A stretch of 64,000 nucleotides of DNA from Ascarosepion bandense (GCA_037127315.1 JBBBDQ010000308.1:144001-208000); one strand, 5' to 3'. Counted from the stretch's first letter, positions 9,432 to 21,186 are shown. The notes: generated from the letters alone by a model not told the origin. Program-made: numbers and translations.

Positions 9432-11027
9432 CAATAAAAATTGAAATAATATAAACTTTTTTAAAATAATTTTTCAATTTAATAACAGAGAATGAAATTA
9501 TATAACATGACAGAAGTAACTCAATAGTTTATGAAATGTTGGTATTTATAAATTTTTATTTTTGATATTTATTTTTCATATTCTTTATTAAAGATTTCTC
9601 AAAATTGTGACTTTGAAAATTAATTTTTTTTAACTAAAGGAGGAAAGTAGAAATTAAAAATATAAAGCTTCTTTTAAATTTTGAAGGGATAATTTTCAAA
9701 GCTCGTTGAATGCGAAAATGTAGGGAACAGGAAACTCGGAAGCGGGATGAAAGAATTGTACCCTGCCGAAAATGTTTATATAGTTTGTTTTTGTTTTTCT
9801 TTTTGTTTTTTGTTTCTTTGTTTTTTTTGTTTTTTTTTCATGTGCAGAGCGCAACCTTTGAAACACGTGACCTCTTAATGATATAGCACTTTCAGCCATC
9901 GGTAAAATAAAATACGGGTGGGTCATCGGCCTGCACACAAAACATGTTTTAATTATTTTAAAAGTCTTATGGCTAGAATATCTGTATTAAGTTTTTCAAT
10001 TTTCGATGAGTAAATATAGTCTTCACGTATTAACTTAACAACCTAAAGAAAACAATGACTAGGAGAAATTTTAAAAGATTTTTGAAACTTTACAAATTAT
10101 CATAATAAAAAATAATTAAAATGAAAACAATTCTTGTAAAAATTAATTATCCATTTAAAGAAATGTTTTTCTTTAGACTATGATATCCTTAATATATATT
10201 ATTCATAAAACCAATTAAAAAATTATCTAAATAAAAAATAGCATAATTTTATTGCATTTTTATTTTCAGAATTCGGAGCAGATTTTCGGGAAAAGGAGCT
10301 AATTCTTTTAAAAAAAGAAGTTGATTAACCTTTCCCAATAAATCCTGCATTTAATAATAAAAAGTTCTCGGCCGGTTTTTAATTTCTGAACATTTCAGGA
10401 AATTAATTGGAGTAGGGAGGGGGGGGCACATGTAAACATTTTTTTACGAAGATTTTCTAAAAATAATGATTTAAAAAACTATTCCAGTCATTTGTGAATA
10501 AGTGCTGAAAGGTTCATCAAAATCCGACTATTATTTGATTTTTGCAAGACTTTCCAAATTAATGTTTTTCACAGGCAAAAATGCGGGTTGTGTAATATTA
10601 CGTTTGCCATTTGTAAAAATTCCGTCATTCCCAAACCAAAGAAAAACAAGATTTTTTTCTACCAAAATTTTGAACGTGCCAGAAAGAATTTAAAATAATA
10701 ATAATAATTAAACAATACTTTGATCTTTTCTTTTAATAATAGCATGAACATTTTACGGATAAAACTTTGTTTTGTAGAGGACGAAGCGTCCATTACTAAT
10801 TTAAGTTTACGAGTTGACTCGACGTAACATGGGGTCATGAAATAAAACAGGCAATAAGAAAGACGAGTAGGCGAAAGTAACAAGAAAAACAATATATTAA
10901 CAAAGGTTACATAGGGTTGACAGCATGCATAAAAGTAAGGAAAGAGAAGTTCTTTCCCTGGTGAGAAATAAAAAATTGCGCCCCTAATTGCTACCCGCAA
11001 TTAGTGCGCGTGTGTTTTTGTGAGTTA
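9431..11027. other. AT-rich, nothing recognised
   Basis: No supported coding frame, RNA or known repeat. Short frames at 9696, 10502 and 10659 have low-complexity translations and no family resemblance. Confidence 0.4.
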
Positions 11028-11147
11028 GGGAAACATGTCTGCTCTTGCCCGGGACAAAATCCTAACTAGCGTACCACGTGACGTTCCCCGCTTTTATTGG
11101 CATTCGTTTACGCGGGAAACTAAGTTATCACGTGAACGCTGAATGAC

Positions 11148-11191
<44 letters not shown>

Positions 11192-11223
11192 GGTGGGTGG
11201 GTGTCAGTGTATCAAACCCCACA
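11028..11223 (+). repeat. direct repeat copy 1
   Basis: A GC-richer 196-bp segment (AACATGTCTGCTCTTGCCC through GTATCAAACCCCACA) with an internal (GT)n and GGGT run. Repeated nearly identically at 11416-11596. Function unknown. Confidence 0.85.
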
Positions 11224-11415
11224 AATACCCCCCTTAGATTGAAACAAATATTAAAAATACTTTTTTCAATATGTCCGTGAATATATTGGTTTGATTACGT
11301 TGATGATGATGCTAGTAGTAGTAGTAGTAGTAGTCATGCCAAAATGACAGAAAAGTTTGGTTGCTGAAAAAAACAAAACAAAGGTGGGTGGCACGGACGT
11401 CGCTCATAGGTGTGG

Positions 11416-11536
11416 GGGAAACATGTCTGCTCTTGCCCGGGACAAAATCCTAACTAGCGTACCACGTGACGTTCCCCGCTTTTATTGGCATTCGTTTACG
11501 CGGAAAAACTAAGTTATCACGTGAACGCTGAATGAC

Positions 11537-11576
<40 letters not shown>

Positions 11577-11596
11577 TCAATGTATCAAACCCCACA
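11416..11596 (+). repeat. direct repeat copy 2
   Basis: Differs from 11028-11223 mainly in the (GT)n/GGGT length, so the duplication is recent. Confidence 0.85.
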
Positions 11597-11607
11597 GTTT
11601 TTATTAA

Positions 11608-11826
11608 CCCTCTAGGGCCATTCGTATCATATTTGATACAGTATGAAAACAAGCCTTGAAAGAAATATTTTCCTGAAAAATTTTTTAAGAGAAATATTTT
11701 ATAAATTTCAAATGAAAGCAGTACTGACTGCTCAGTCAATGAATACCAAATGTTTCCTAGGGAAATACCAAATGTTTCCTTATAGGGAAATACTGTATCA
11801 AATATGATACGAATGGCCCTAGAGGG
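11608..11826. mobile_element. piggyBac-like MITE with TTAA on both sides
   Basis: 219 bp with inverted ends CCCTCTAGGGCCATTCGTAT and perfect TTAA at 11604-11607 and 11827-11830. TTAA targets and CCC ends are the piggyBac hallmark. No transposase, so non-autonomous. Confidence 0.85.
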
Positions 11827-11848
11827 TTAATCATGTTTCTATTATATT

Positions 11849-11973
11849 CAGTCAGTCAGTTAAGTGCCATACGTGAAACATGCTTAGGCGATCATGTCTC
11901 GAAAGCGACATGACCGACTGGGCAGAAGATTATCCCACAGTAGGTTGCCATTGCTTTCTGCGGTAGACTGGTG
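11849..11973 (-). repeat. SINE-A, 3' part
   Basis: CAGTCAGTTAAGTGCCATACG tail, CATGTCTCGAAAGCGACATG hairpin and TGCTTTCTGCGGTAGACTGG; head missing. Confidence 0.75.
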
Positions 11974-12002
11974 AATTATATTATTATATTAATAAGTAGT
12001 AA

Positions 12003-12077
12003 TTAGTGGGGGATCAGTTTATTACTTCATGACAATAGAAAACCGATCACCCACTTTATGCCCAGTATAAGACTTAA
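12003..12077. repeat. small palindromic module
   Basis: AGTGGGGGATCAGTTTATTA pairs with a later GATCACCCACT. The module also sits beside the MITE at 1524 and, diverged, alone at 58972, so it is a separate foldback element. Confidence 0.6.
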
Positions 12078-12300
12078 CCCTCTAGGGCCATTCGTATCAT
12101 ATTTGATACAGTATGAAAACAAGCCTTGAAAGAAATATTTTCCTGAAAAATTTTTTAAGAGAAATATTTTATAAATTTCAAATGAAAGCAGTACTGACTG
12201 CTCAGTCAATGAATACCAAATGTTTCCTTATAAGGGAAATACCAAATGTTTCCTTATAGGGAAATACTGTATCAAATATGATACGAATGGCCCTAGAGGG
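12078..12300. mobile_element. piggyBac-like MITE
   Basis: Same ends as 11608-11826, TTAA at 12074-12077; the right flank reads TTTTAA. Differs by one extra copy of the ACCAAATGTTTCCTTATA word. Confidence 0.8.
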
Positions 12301-12429
12301 TTTTAAGTTTTACGGGTTTCTTTCTTCATCTATCTATGCTGTTTTTTCAGCAAACTCATGGAGGTGCCTAAATTAAATCCAGCAAAAAACAAACAACGTT
12401 GTTTCAACAAATAAGTGTTAATTTAATAT

Positions 12430-12885
12430 AATGACAAGAATACAAATACTTTTACGGCTTCTGCTCCGATGAACTTAGCTCTCTGGTGTCACCTATGTAT
12501 TTACTCGAGCAACAAGATTAGTAACAACGTCCCACATTTTTTTTACAGTGAAACCAATGAAATGTAAACGCAAATTCTACTCCATCAGCTTCTTTTCTCG
12601 CACTTCCTGCCTGTGGAATTCCCTTCTGTTCACTTGTTTCCCCGACAGCTACAATCTCCAAGAATTTAAATGTAAAGTCAGAATTCATCTCCTATCTCAC
12701 TAACCTGCATCCTCTCTCTCATGCTCCTTTCTCTATCCGCTCCACTCTCATCAGTATCCTCATCCTTCTCTTACCCACTTCCTGACACCCCCTATTACCT
12801 GTCACTCTTTCTCATAACTTTCCTCCTATGTAACACCAGTGGCAGTAAACTGCCTTGCTTGGGGCGATAGGGTTATAAAAAGATA
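12430..12885 (+). pseudogene. LINE-A ORF2 end and tail
   Basis: Encodes, with breaks, FYGFCSDEL..., SFFSRTSCLWNSL, FPDSYNLQEFKCKV, the C-terminal end of a non-LTR retrotransposon ORF2, then the CT-rich 3' tail ending in CTTGGGGCGATAGGG. 5' truncated. Confidence 0.75.
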
Positions 12886-12894
12886 CAACCAAAT

Positions 12895-13245
12895 GCAGAC
12901 GACAATTCTACTCCTTCAGCTTCTTTTCCCGCACTTCCCGCCTGTGGAACTCGCTTCCTTATTCTTGCTTTCCTGACGGCTACAACCTCCAGGAATTTAA
13001 ATGCAACGTCAATTCTCATCTCTTAACTACTTGACCCTACTTCTTTCCACACTGTCCTGTAGATCCCTTTCCTTTCTCTCACCTTCGCAACTGTCATCAC
13101 ACCTGTATTCTCATCCTTCTCTTGCTCCTTTCTAACTTGGTTAGTCCTTCTCCTCATTGTCCTCTAATTCCTTTTACTCTTATGTAGCCCCCTGCACATC
13201 AGTGGCGTTACCGCCTTGCTCGGGGTGATTTGATTAAAAAAGAAA
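12895..13245 (+). pseudogene. LINE-A ORF2 end and tail
   Basis: Second truncated copy in the same orientation: SFFSRTSRLWNSL-like peptide at its start, tail ending TTGCTCGGGGTGATTTGATT plus A-run. Confidence 0.75.
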
Positions 13246-13369
13246 GCAGTTGATTATAGATTAGAAAGTAATGTCTTTTTGTTTCGTGTAATAAAATTTT
13301 GAAATAGAATATAAATTGTACTTGTGTACGTATTTGATGAACCATAGAATGTTGTTATACATGTGTATC

Positions 13370-13825
13370 CCACATCTATTGAACAGGTGAAGAGACTCAT
13401 CCCTTGTTTCCTGTTTAGGATGCGGTTTCCGGTTTTCTCTTTTCTAATATTCTCCCTTTGTTTTTCTTTTTTCAATTGGAGTAGATAGACTAAACTATCG
13501 CCCGGTCCACACTCCACCCACATCTATTGAACAGGTGAAGAGACTCATCCCTTGTTTCCTGTTTAGGATGCGGTTTCCGGTTTTCTCTTTTCTAATCTTC
13601 TCCCTTTGTTTTTTTTTTATTTTTTCAATTGGAGTAGATAGACTAAACTATCGCCCGGTTCACACTCCACCCACATCTATTGAACAGGCGAAGAGGCGCA
13701 TCCCTTATTTCCTGTTTAGGATGCGGTTTCCGGTTTTCTCTTTTCTAATCTTCTCACTCTTATGTAGCTCCCTGCACATCAGTGGCGTTACCGCCTTGCT
13801 TGGGGTGATATGATTAAAAGAAAAA
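13370..13825 (+). repeat. VNTR retroposon with LINE-A-type tail
   Basis: Two full and one partial ~150-bp tandem units (each with GAACAGGTGAAGAGACTCATC and GGAGTAGATAGACTAAACTATC), then the TGCACATCAGTGGCGTTACC tail shared with LINE-A. No coding capacity. Resembles SVA-type retroposons in design: a VNTR body with a borrowed LINE end. Confidence 0.75.
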
Positions 13826-13849
13826 GTGTGATAAAGTCAACATGCGTGT

Positions 13850-14920
13850 GCTTGATTCACAGTAAAGGGGATAAAAGAGAGAGTTTGTTTCCTACCGTGG
13901 ACTGTTGCTGTAATCTGAAACGATCTCTTTGAAGTACGTCAGCATCAGCGCTATATCATCTAACAATTAACTGAAACGAAAAAAGTAAAGTTGCACACTC
14001 ATAAAAATGGATGAAAACGACTAAAAACATTTTGGAAAAACCCAGACCAAAGCAAATTTCACAAGTCAGTGTGAAAAGTCCCAGATTCTGATTGGATAGG
14101 AAATAGCAAATTGATCTATGACCCCTGTCAATTTTTCTTAACACCTAGAAAATGGGTATGTGGTTTCGATCCAGTCAAGTGATAAATTTTACTACTTAAA
14201 GCACTTCATTTGACCGGTCAAATCAGTCCAACATGGGAGCGAAAAGCGTTTGTGCATATGAATGTGTGTGCGTTCGCTTGTTAGAAGTGTCTTTGAAGTC
14301 TCCGCTCGGTCCTTCGAGTACCTGTCAATTATTAAGTGGCTTAGTGAACAGTGAAGAAAAGAAAGGAGAAGCAACCATACTACAATCGCTTGACATTTGT
14401 CAAGGAACATGTTAATTAAGCTCATATTTTCTCTACTGTCGATTGTTTTCTCGTATCATCCTTTTATTTCGTTTTCGGGGCTCCGAACAAGTCATTTGGG
14501 AATTCACACCCGGATTTAATTCTGTGGCCTTCCCATTGGACAATAAACAAAATACAAGTCGGCTCGCGAAAAGGGTCTGTAAAAGGAATTTGATATTTAT
14601 TCATTTTTGGTTTTCCACCGGAAGTTCTGCTTGGAGCCCAGATGCGCAAAGGCCAGTTTTGGTCATTTGCTATCTGAACCTCTGAGGGCAAACATCCGAT
14701 CCCTCACTTGCTCGGTATCACCACAGGTTATCGACATAAGCAGGTTTAATCCGATCGATAGCAATATTAACATGTTCTTCATTCTTCATGATTTTTAAAT
14801 ACTTCTTTCTCTTGATAACTTGGTATGAACCCGAGTAGTTTGATCATAAAGGTTTTTACGTCGTCATTTCTTATAAATATATATATGGAAGTGTAAATGT
14901 CATTTGGTAGGTATATACAG
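13850..14920. other. no repeat or gene recognised
   Basis: More balanced composition than its surroundings, with several short open frames on both strands (14192-14425, 14443-14691) that match nothing I know. Possibly unique DNA. Confidence 0.35.
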
Positions 14921-14924
14921 TGTC

Positions 14925-15490
14925 CATAAAGTTTGCGTGCACTTTCACAAATTTATAACTTTATTTGCATTTACAGTAGAAATAATTTGTAAAAATGATT
15001 AGAAATAAACTATATTTTTTAAAGTTTTATTGAAATTTTATTTAAGTTTCGTCGCTGATAGGTGGCCTTCCAAACCGTGGCTTATCATGGACAGAGCCTG
15101 TCTCTTTAAATTAAAAATTGTCTAAAAATGTTGTATACATCTGAGTGCTTTTTAGAATATATGATAGAATAGACAAAATCTTTTGGATATATAGAACATT
15201 TGGACAATTTTGACACATTTTCTAACCAGAAAAAACACTTATATGAACACAAGAGAATAAAAAGCGTCATGAAAGTACCTTGTGTCCATAAAGTTCATGT
15301 ACACTTTAAAATATTTATAACTTTATTTGTGCTTGCGATAGAAATAATTTGTAAAATGGATTAGGAAGAAGTAAATCTATGTTTTAATACACACAATTAT
15401 ATAAAAGTTCTTATCATACGCAGTTTTGATGATGACATGTTATTTGAAAGCTGTATTAATACCATTATGAATTTGGTTCAGTTCATATAC
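14925..15490. mobile_element. mariner-type non-autonomous copies
   Basis: ACAGTGTCCATAAAGTTTGCG at 14930 and TGTGTCCATAAAGTTCATG at 15282 are terminal-type sequences followed by CACTTT and TTATAACTTTATTTG. No intact transposase. Confidence 0.6.
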
Positions 15491-16530
15491 AGGGTGTCCA
15501 TATATTCCGTCTGCACTTTAAAAATTTATAATTTTATTTGTATTTGCGAAAGAAATAATTTGTAAAAAGCACTAAAAAGAAGTAAATCTATATTCTTAAA
15601 GGATTTATTGACATTTTATTTAATCTTCCAGACCGTGGCTTATCATGGACAGAGCCTGTTTCTTTAAATTAAAAACTGTCTATAAATGTTCTATATATCT
15701 GAGTGCTTCTTAGAATATATGATAAAATAGACAAAATCTTTTGGATATATAGAACATTTGGACAATTTTGACACATTTTCTAACCAGAAAAGAAGACACT
15801 TATATGAACACAAGAGAATACAAAGCATCATGGAAGTACTTTGTCAGTCATCTTTTATTCAACTTATATATACAGGATGTGCGTTGTGGTCCAGTGGATA
15901 TCGGCTCGGAACGAGAAATCGGGGAGCAGAGTTCGAATTCCAGTTGAATTCCTTGTATTCACTTACGTGCAAATACCCTTGGGAAAGGTATTAATCCGTC
16001 TCTTCCTTCCAGTTATGGGTTAAATAACAGGACAGATTGGATTCTATAGCCTTGGCTGGCAACCAATCTACCGCAGAAAGCAATGGCAACCTACTGCGGG
16101 ATAATCTTCTGCTCAGTCAGAATACAAATCAATCATGAATCAGTTCATATACAGGGTGTCCATCAAGTCCGTGTGCACTTTAAAAAAATTTATAACTTTA
16201 TTTGTGCTTGCGATAGAAATAATTTTTAAAATGATTAGGAAACAGTAAATCTATATTTCTTTAAGGTTTTATTGAAATTTTATTTAAGTTTCCACATGTT
16301 CTCCATCATTAGCAATACAAAGGGTAATATGATTTTTCAGTTTATATTTTTTACTTATCTAAAAATTGTCGAAAATTTTGTGGTAAAGAATTATTTAATA
16401 ACTATACATAAAACTAGGTACATTAAACTTTATAAAAGTTTTTTTTACAGATTATTTCTATCGCAAATGCAACTAAAGTTATAAATTTCTTAAAGTGCAC
16501 ACGGACTTTATGGACACACTGTATTTTTGT
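15491..16530. mobile_element. mariner-type copies with SINE insertion
   Basis: Ends ACAGGGTGTCCATATATTCC (15490) and ACAGGGTGTCCATCAAGTCC (16152) read rightwards; the opposing end GGACTTTATGGACACACTGTA closes at about 16523. SINE-A is inserted inside. The repeated GTGGCTTATCATGGACAGAG block at 15072 and 15636 shows these are copies of one family. Confidence 0.6.
15876..16125 (+). repeat. SINE-A
   Basis: Starts GGATGTGCGTTGTGGTCCAG (box A region), box B GTTCGAATTCC at about 15932, body, and ends at CTGCTCAGTCAG; the last hairpin is missing. Confidence 0.8.
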
Positions 16531-16647
16531 TTGCTTTCCAAGTAAGTATAAAGTAATAATGATGCCATTTCGTGTTTCCATTTCTGTACAAACCTTGTTG
16601 TTGGTAAAATGTTCGTGTTTTCGTCACAGTATTGACCAGGTAGAATC

Positions 16648-16951
16648 AGGGATGTGCGTTGTGGTGTAGTGGATATCAGTTCAGAACAACAAATCGAGAA
16701 GCCGAGTTCGAATTCCAGTTGAATTCCTTGCACTCACTTACGCACAAATACTCTTGGGGAAGATATTAATCCGTCTCTTCCCTCCAGTTATGGGTTAAAT
16801 AATAGAACAAGGTTCTATAGCCTTAGCTGGCAACCAGTCTACCGCAGAAAGTAATGGCAACCTACTTCGGGATAATCTTCTCCACAGTCAGTCATGTCTG
16901 TTTCGAGACATGATTGCCCAAAGCGTGTATCATGTTTGGCACTAAAGTGAC
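16648..16951 (+). repeat. SINE-A, full length
   Basis: GGGATGTGCGTTGTGGTGTAG head, GTTCGAATTCC box B, body, CATGTCTGTTTCGAGACATG hairpin and GGCACTAAAGTGACC end. Confidence 0.85.
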
Positions 16952-16998
16952 CTTTGAAAATATCTTTATATATATATATATATATATATAATGTAGAA

Positions 16999-17175
16999 TA
17001 TTTGGTATTTAAGTCAGGTAAATTTCCAATAGAGACGAACTCAAAAGAACTCAATGTTAAATTTATTTATTTAATCTAACAAAGTAATATAATCTAGAAA
17101 AAATTTTTATATTCTACAATATCACCGGTAATACGTATTTCATGGGCAAACCTGCTTGTCAGACCCAAATGATAC
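16999..17175. repeat. PLE-tail-like repeat
   Basis: Shares GGTATTTAAGTCAGGTAAATT, AGAGACGAACTC and AGAACTCAATGTTAAATT with 46450-46530, and TACGTATTTCATGG with the foldback at 46560. Both are next to (TA)n, so I infer one PLE-type terminal family. Confidence 0.45.
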
Positions 17176-17272
17176 AACAGTTAATATTCAATATATACAT
17201 ATGTGTGTGTGTGTGTGTGTGTGTGTGAATAAAGATCAGTACCCACAGAAACCACAAATTGCTCTAAAAAGA

Positions 17273-17462
17273 AAAGACGTCATACTTATCCCAAAACCCA
17301 AAACAAGGAGAAAGTGGAATACGTTTAAAATTCCACTTTCTCCTTGTACTGTGAGTAATTCCCCTATTGATATTGTCTTCGTTCAGCTCTTTTCATAATT
17401 ATTGCCAATGAAGCCCTTGCAAAAGTATTGGCCGAAAGGTTCCTTGGGTTTTGGGATAAGTA

Positions 17463-17470
<8 letters not shown>
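17273..17470. repeat. foldback with nested hairpin
   Basis: ATACTTATCCCAAAACCCAA at about 17282 mirrors TTGGGTTTTGGGATAAGTAT near 17445; inside, ACAAGGAGAAAGTGGAAT and its complement form an 18-bp hairpin (17305-17346). Confidence 0.7.
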
Positions 17471-17504
<34 letters not shown>

Positions 17505-17510
<6 letters not shown>

Positions 17511-17632
17511 TTATGTCTTGAAGGCTGTCACAATGCATTGAGTAAAATAAAGGTAGGTAAAGAAGAACTTCTTTGCCTTCCTTTATTTTACTTCATGCAT
17601 TGTGACAGCCTTCAAGACATAACCATATACCT
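17505..17632. repeat. foldback, ~58-bp arms
   Basis: GGTTATGTCTTGAAGGCTGT at the left is mirrored by ACAGCCTTCAAGACATAACC at the right with almost no loop. (TA)n lies just left. Confidence 0.85.
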
Positions 17633-17639
17633 ATTTTAC

Positions 17640-18365
17640 ACAATGCTTCAACCAAATTACAAAACTTTCAGCAGCTTTATCTTGTCTCCAATAATTTAAT
17701 TTCTTCTTTGCTGTTCGCTTCCTTTATGATGATGGCATTGATGACTACATTCACCACAAACGTCAAGGTTGAGGACTAGAAGCTTCCAGCTTCACCAAAA
17801 CATACTCCATCATTAATTCCCTCTTGCCAGTTGGATTTGCAAGAATTTGAAGGTAAAGGAAAATCAGAGTAGAAGACAGTTTTGATTAGGTTGTTTCAGG
17901 TGAAACTCAACTTTTCAAAAAGTGATGCACACATTTGATTTCATGACTTTCGTCTGCAGCACAAATGGAATGAGACATGCAGAATGCAGTTACGAAAATG
18001 CAACGGACAGCTGCTGAGTCTGTTATAATTTTAATCAGTGTTTTCTGTAGAATGTCCGTCATGTGTAGCTCTCTTCATCCGCTGGTTCAACTGTTGAGGT
18101 TTGTTGTAATTGTCATCTACTTGTTTCACCGTTTCGGTCTTTGGGGTTGGTCACACTTAGTCTGAATCCTCGTCTTTGACCGTCCCACTAAGGTTAGCCC
18201 TACCAGGTATTGTTTTCAGAGTCATTGGTCCTTGCATGCCTATCCACCATGACAAGGAGCAACCGTCAGAGGTACGTACTTAAAAACATGCATGCATATA
18301 CACACGTATATATTTTACACTGGAATTCAAAGTAAGAAGTCAATTATGAAATATTACTTTCAATG
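17640..18365. other. no gene recognised
   Basis: Moderate complexity. 18180-18275 (CCGTCCCACTAAGGTTAGCC to CAACCGTCAGAGG) looks like a retroposon tail but I could not match it to another copy here. Confidence 0.3.
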
Positions 18366-18371
18366 ACAATA

Positions 18372-18680
18372 ATCAGTCAGTTAAGTACCATACATTATCC
18401 ATGCTTTGGGCGATCATGTCTTGAAAAAAATGACTGACTGGTCAGAAGATTATCTCGCAGTAGGTTTGCATTGCTTTCTGAAGTAGACTGGTTGCCAACC
18501 AAGGCTATAGAACCCAGTCTATCCTATTATTTAACCTATAACTGAAGGGAAGAAATGGATTAATTCCTTTCCCAAGGGTATTTGTGCGTAAGTGAATGCA
18601 AGGAATTCAACTGGAATTCGAACTCGGTTCCCTGATTTGTCATTCCAAGTCGATATCTACTGCACCACAACACACATCCC
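18372..18680 (-). repeat. SINE-A, full length
   Basis: Minus strand: GGATGTGTGTTGTGGTGCAG head, GTTCGAATTCC box B, body, and CACTTAACTGACT-type tail. Confidence 0.85.
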
Positions 18681-18879
18681 AATGATAATAATAGAAACAT
18701 AACAATAAAAAAGAAAAGAATAAAAAGTCTACAATCGTCATCAAATATGAAAATTTTTTTTATTATTCTTATTAAAAATATTTGATGTTATATATATAAC
18801 AGAAAACGCAAAAAATGTACATACCTTTCAGGAAAAGGAAAAAACTTGTTTTTTTATTGTCAAATCTTCTGAAGTACCT

Positions 18880-19210
18880 AAGTTCTCCTGATTTAACACC
18901 TGCAGATTTTTATCTATGGAGACCTTAAAAATTGTGTAATGAAAAAAACTAACGACACTGGCAGCTTTTAAACAAGAAATAGATTATGCATGTGCAGCAA
19001 TCTCACTAGACACTTTGGTCAACGTTGCCCAAGCAGGAGTTTGATGCACTAATATACATCTGGAAGATAAACCCCACCATTTTCAGTATGTTGTGATTGT
19101 CGAGTCCAAAGGTAACTTTTATTAATCTCATAATATCTGAATAAATTTAATATTACAATATCTGTACAAGTTTTTTCTTTCCTGAAGTGGGCATACATTT
19201 TTTAACACAC
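18880..19210 (+). pseudogene. mariner transposase C-terminus, decayed
   Basis: The frame at 18870-18930 reads KYLSSPDLTPADFYLWRP then a stop. SPDLTPADFYLW is the conserved block holding the third catalytic aspartate of mariner transposases. The rest is frame-broken. It ends near TTTTTAACACACTCTGA, a possible terminal sequence. Confidence 0.7.
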
Positions 19211-19224
19211 TCTGAATATGTAAA

Positions 19225-19925
19225 TATGAGTATACTTATTTTATAATTGCATGGGTGTGTCTGTGTGTATATATATTTACTTATATACACAGAGACATCT
19301 ACATATCACTCATTCATAAAACCCTTCCATCTTTGATAGATTTATCATAACAAAATTACTGGGAGGATTTTTAGCCTTATTTTTCCTTTTCACAATAAAT
19401 TACTCATTGTTTTGGTCAACATTATCCGAGGCATTGCAGAAAAAATCAATAAGAACTTCAAAATAAAGCCCATAGACTCAGTCATTATAAATATATCATG
19501 TTCCCTTTTGCTTTGTTTTGATTCAAGTGTCAAAGACTTTCGCCAAACAGACTGCACTCACAAGCAGACAATCGAGTGTCAGGTTTTTGAAAGGATTTAT
19601 TTACTTTTCAGATTTAAATTCTTTTTTTTTTATTTCTGAGCTGTAGAAATGGTAAGCAGTGTCACAAATGTTCCTTAGCATCCAAAATTTGGGGGAACAA
19701 ATCAACATAAAAATAAAATCTTTATTCACAAGGGAAAAAATTTGTGTTCAATTTTTGTTTTGTTGAAATATTTAACCTCATTTTTCTCATTTAATAATAA
19801 TAATAATAATATTAATAATAATAATAATAATAATAATTACACACACACATAAGTATATATATCTATATATATAAAATAAATACATGTTTGTTTGTGTGTG
19901 TATGTGAGTTTATATATAACATCTA
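19225..19925. other. nothing recognised; (AAT)n and TA runs
   Basis: AT-rich, with (AAT)n at about 19793-19837 and TA-rich runs after it. Confidence 0.4.
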
Positions 19926-19929
19926 AATC

Positions 19930-20075
19930 GGTAAAGAAACCATGTTTCCTTTGTCTTCAAGAAAAAATGGAAATCATTAAATACATAAGGAGCAACATAT
20001 TATTAAACCAGAGGCATGAAACCACAGTAAACGGCAAACACATTAAAGAACTAACCTTACAATCATGCTAAAATT
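19930..20075 (+). pseudogene. PLE ORF C-terminal fragment
   Basis: One frame reads PCFLCLQEKMEIIKYI then LLNQRHE...KHIKEL, resembling the cysteine-bearing stretch after the GIY-YIG domain in some PLE proteins. Short and isolated; the tail at 20630 may belong to it. Confidence 0.45.
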
Positions 20076-20635
20076 ACAAAAGCTAAAGTTAAGATCTCTA
20101 GAAACAATAAACCTTTATAGTATTAACAACACTCTTACCTCAAATTTTACCTTTATTTCATACGACAAACTGTTATCTAATTAAAGTTTTATATCAAAAA
20201 AAGATTTCCTAAATTTTAAATTAAGGTTAAATATAAAAAATAGATTAATTATAAAAACTAAATTTAAATACAAAAATATTTGTAGTCATATACTTCACTA
20301 ATACAGATATGTTTACCAAATAGCAATTTCTGTCCCCTTTTTAGTGCACCCTCTTCTACACCCCCACACCATATACATTTCCTGATTTTTTTCCTTTTGT
20401 TAAACCCAAAGGACTGACCATAAAGGCTGTAAAGGACCATACCTTATCATCTACTATTAAATCTGTAAAATTTTCAACACATCCATTAATCACCTCTATC
20501 CTCTACCCTTTCCCTCTTTTCGTTCAAATTTTAACTGGCAACTTACAACTCTAATTTCCCATTTTCCACCCCACCTACCTCTCAAACATAATTCGCCAAA
20601 TATAAGTTAAAGAATTTCCATTTTCTTTTCACACA

Positions 20636-20691
20636 GCCTGATGAGACATTGTCCTTTCAATGTCAAAACAAAATGTACACTTTGTAGTAGA
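20636..20691 (+). ncRNA. hammerhead-like motif, degenerate
   Basis: CTGATGA at 20638-20644, stem II GACATT/AATGTC (20645-20664), then AAAA where GAAA is required, stem III CAAA/TTTG and TA before the expected cleavage site at 20686. The G12 to A change should inactivate it. Homologous to 26158-26213, with the same downstream sequence (TTGTACGTTCTAAA). Confidence 0.6.
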
Positions 20692-20736
20692 TGTTAATTT
20701 GTACGTTCTAAACTATAATTTATAATAAATATATAT

Positions 20737-20769
<33 letters not shown>

Positions 20770-20837
20770 CACACACACACGCACACTTTACAGAAGTATA
20801 TATATATGTGCGTGTGTGTGTGTGGGTGTATCAAACG

Positions 20838-20952
20838 TTTAATTACAACAGAATAAGAAATTCTGTTGATTTAAACAAATTAATTTAAAATATTTTTTTA
20901 TTCAATTAATTTACTTAAATCAACAGAGCTTCTTATTTTATTGTAATTAAAA
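20838..20952. repeat. foldback, ~45-bp arms
   Basis: TTAATTACAACAGAATAAGA at the left mirrors TCTTATTTTATTGTAATTAA at the right, with TTCTGTTGATTTAA and its complement inside. Confidence 0.8.
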
Positions 20953-21152
20953 ATTCATTTTTAAAATAACATACTTGAGGGACTTTAGTAGACAGATGGA
21001 GCAGAGTCTGAGCAGGATAACAGGAAAAGGAGTGTTAAGAATTCCAAGGGATATGGAGGACCATGATCGTCTACAACCTGAAGAGACACAGCACATTGAA
21101 GAAGAAGAGTTTGAAATAATATATGTGTATATATGCATTCTTCTATAAGGTG

Positions 21153-21186
<34 letters not shown>

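Noticed and set aside
14443..14691. Overlapping 75-80 codon frames on both strands as a gene
   Set aside because: No splice signals, domain or codon evidence that favours either strand.
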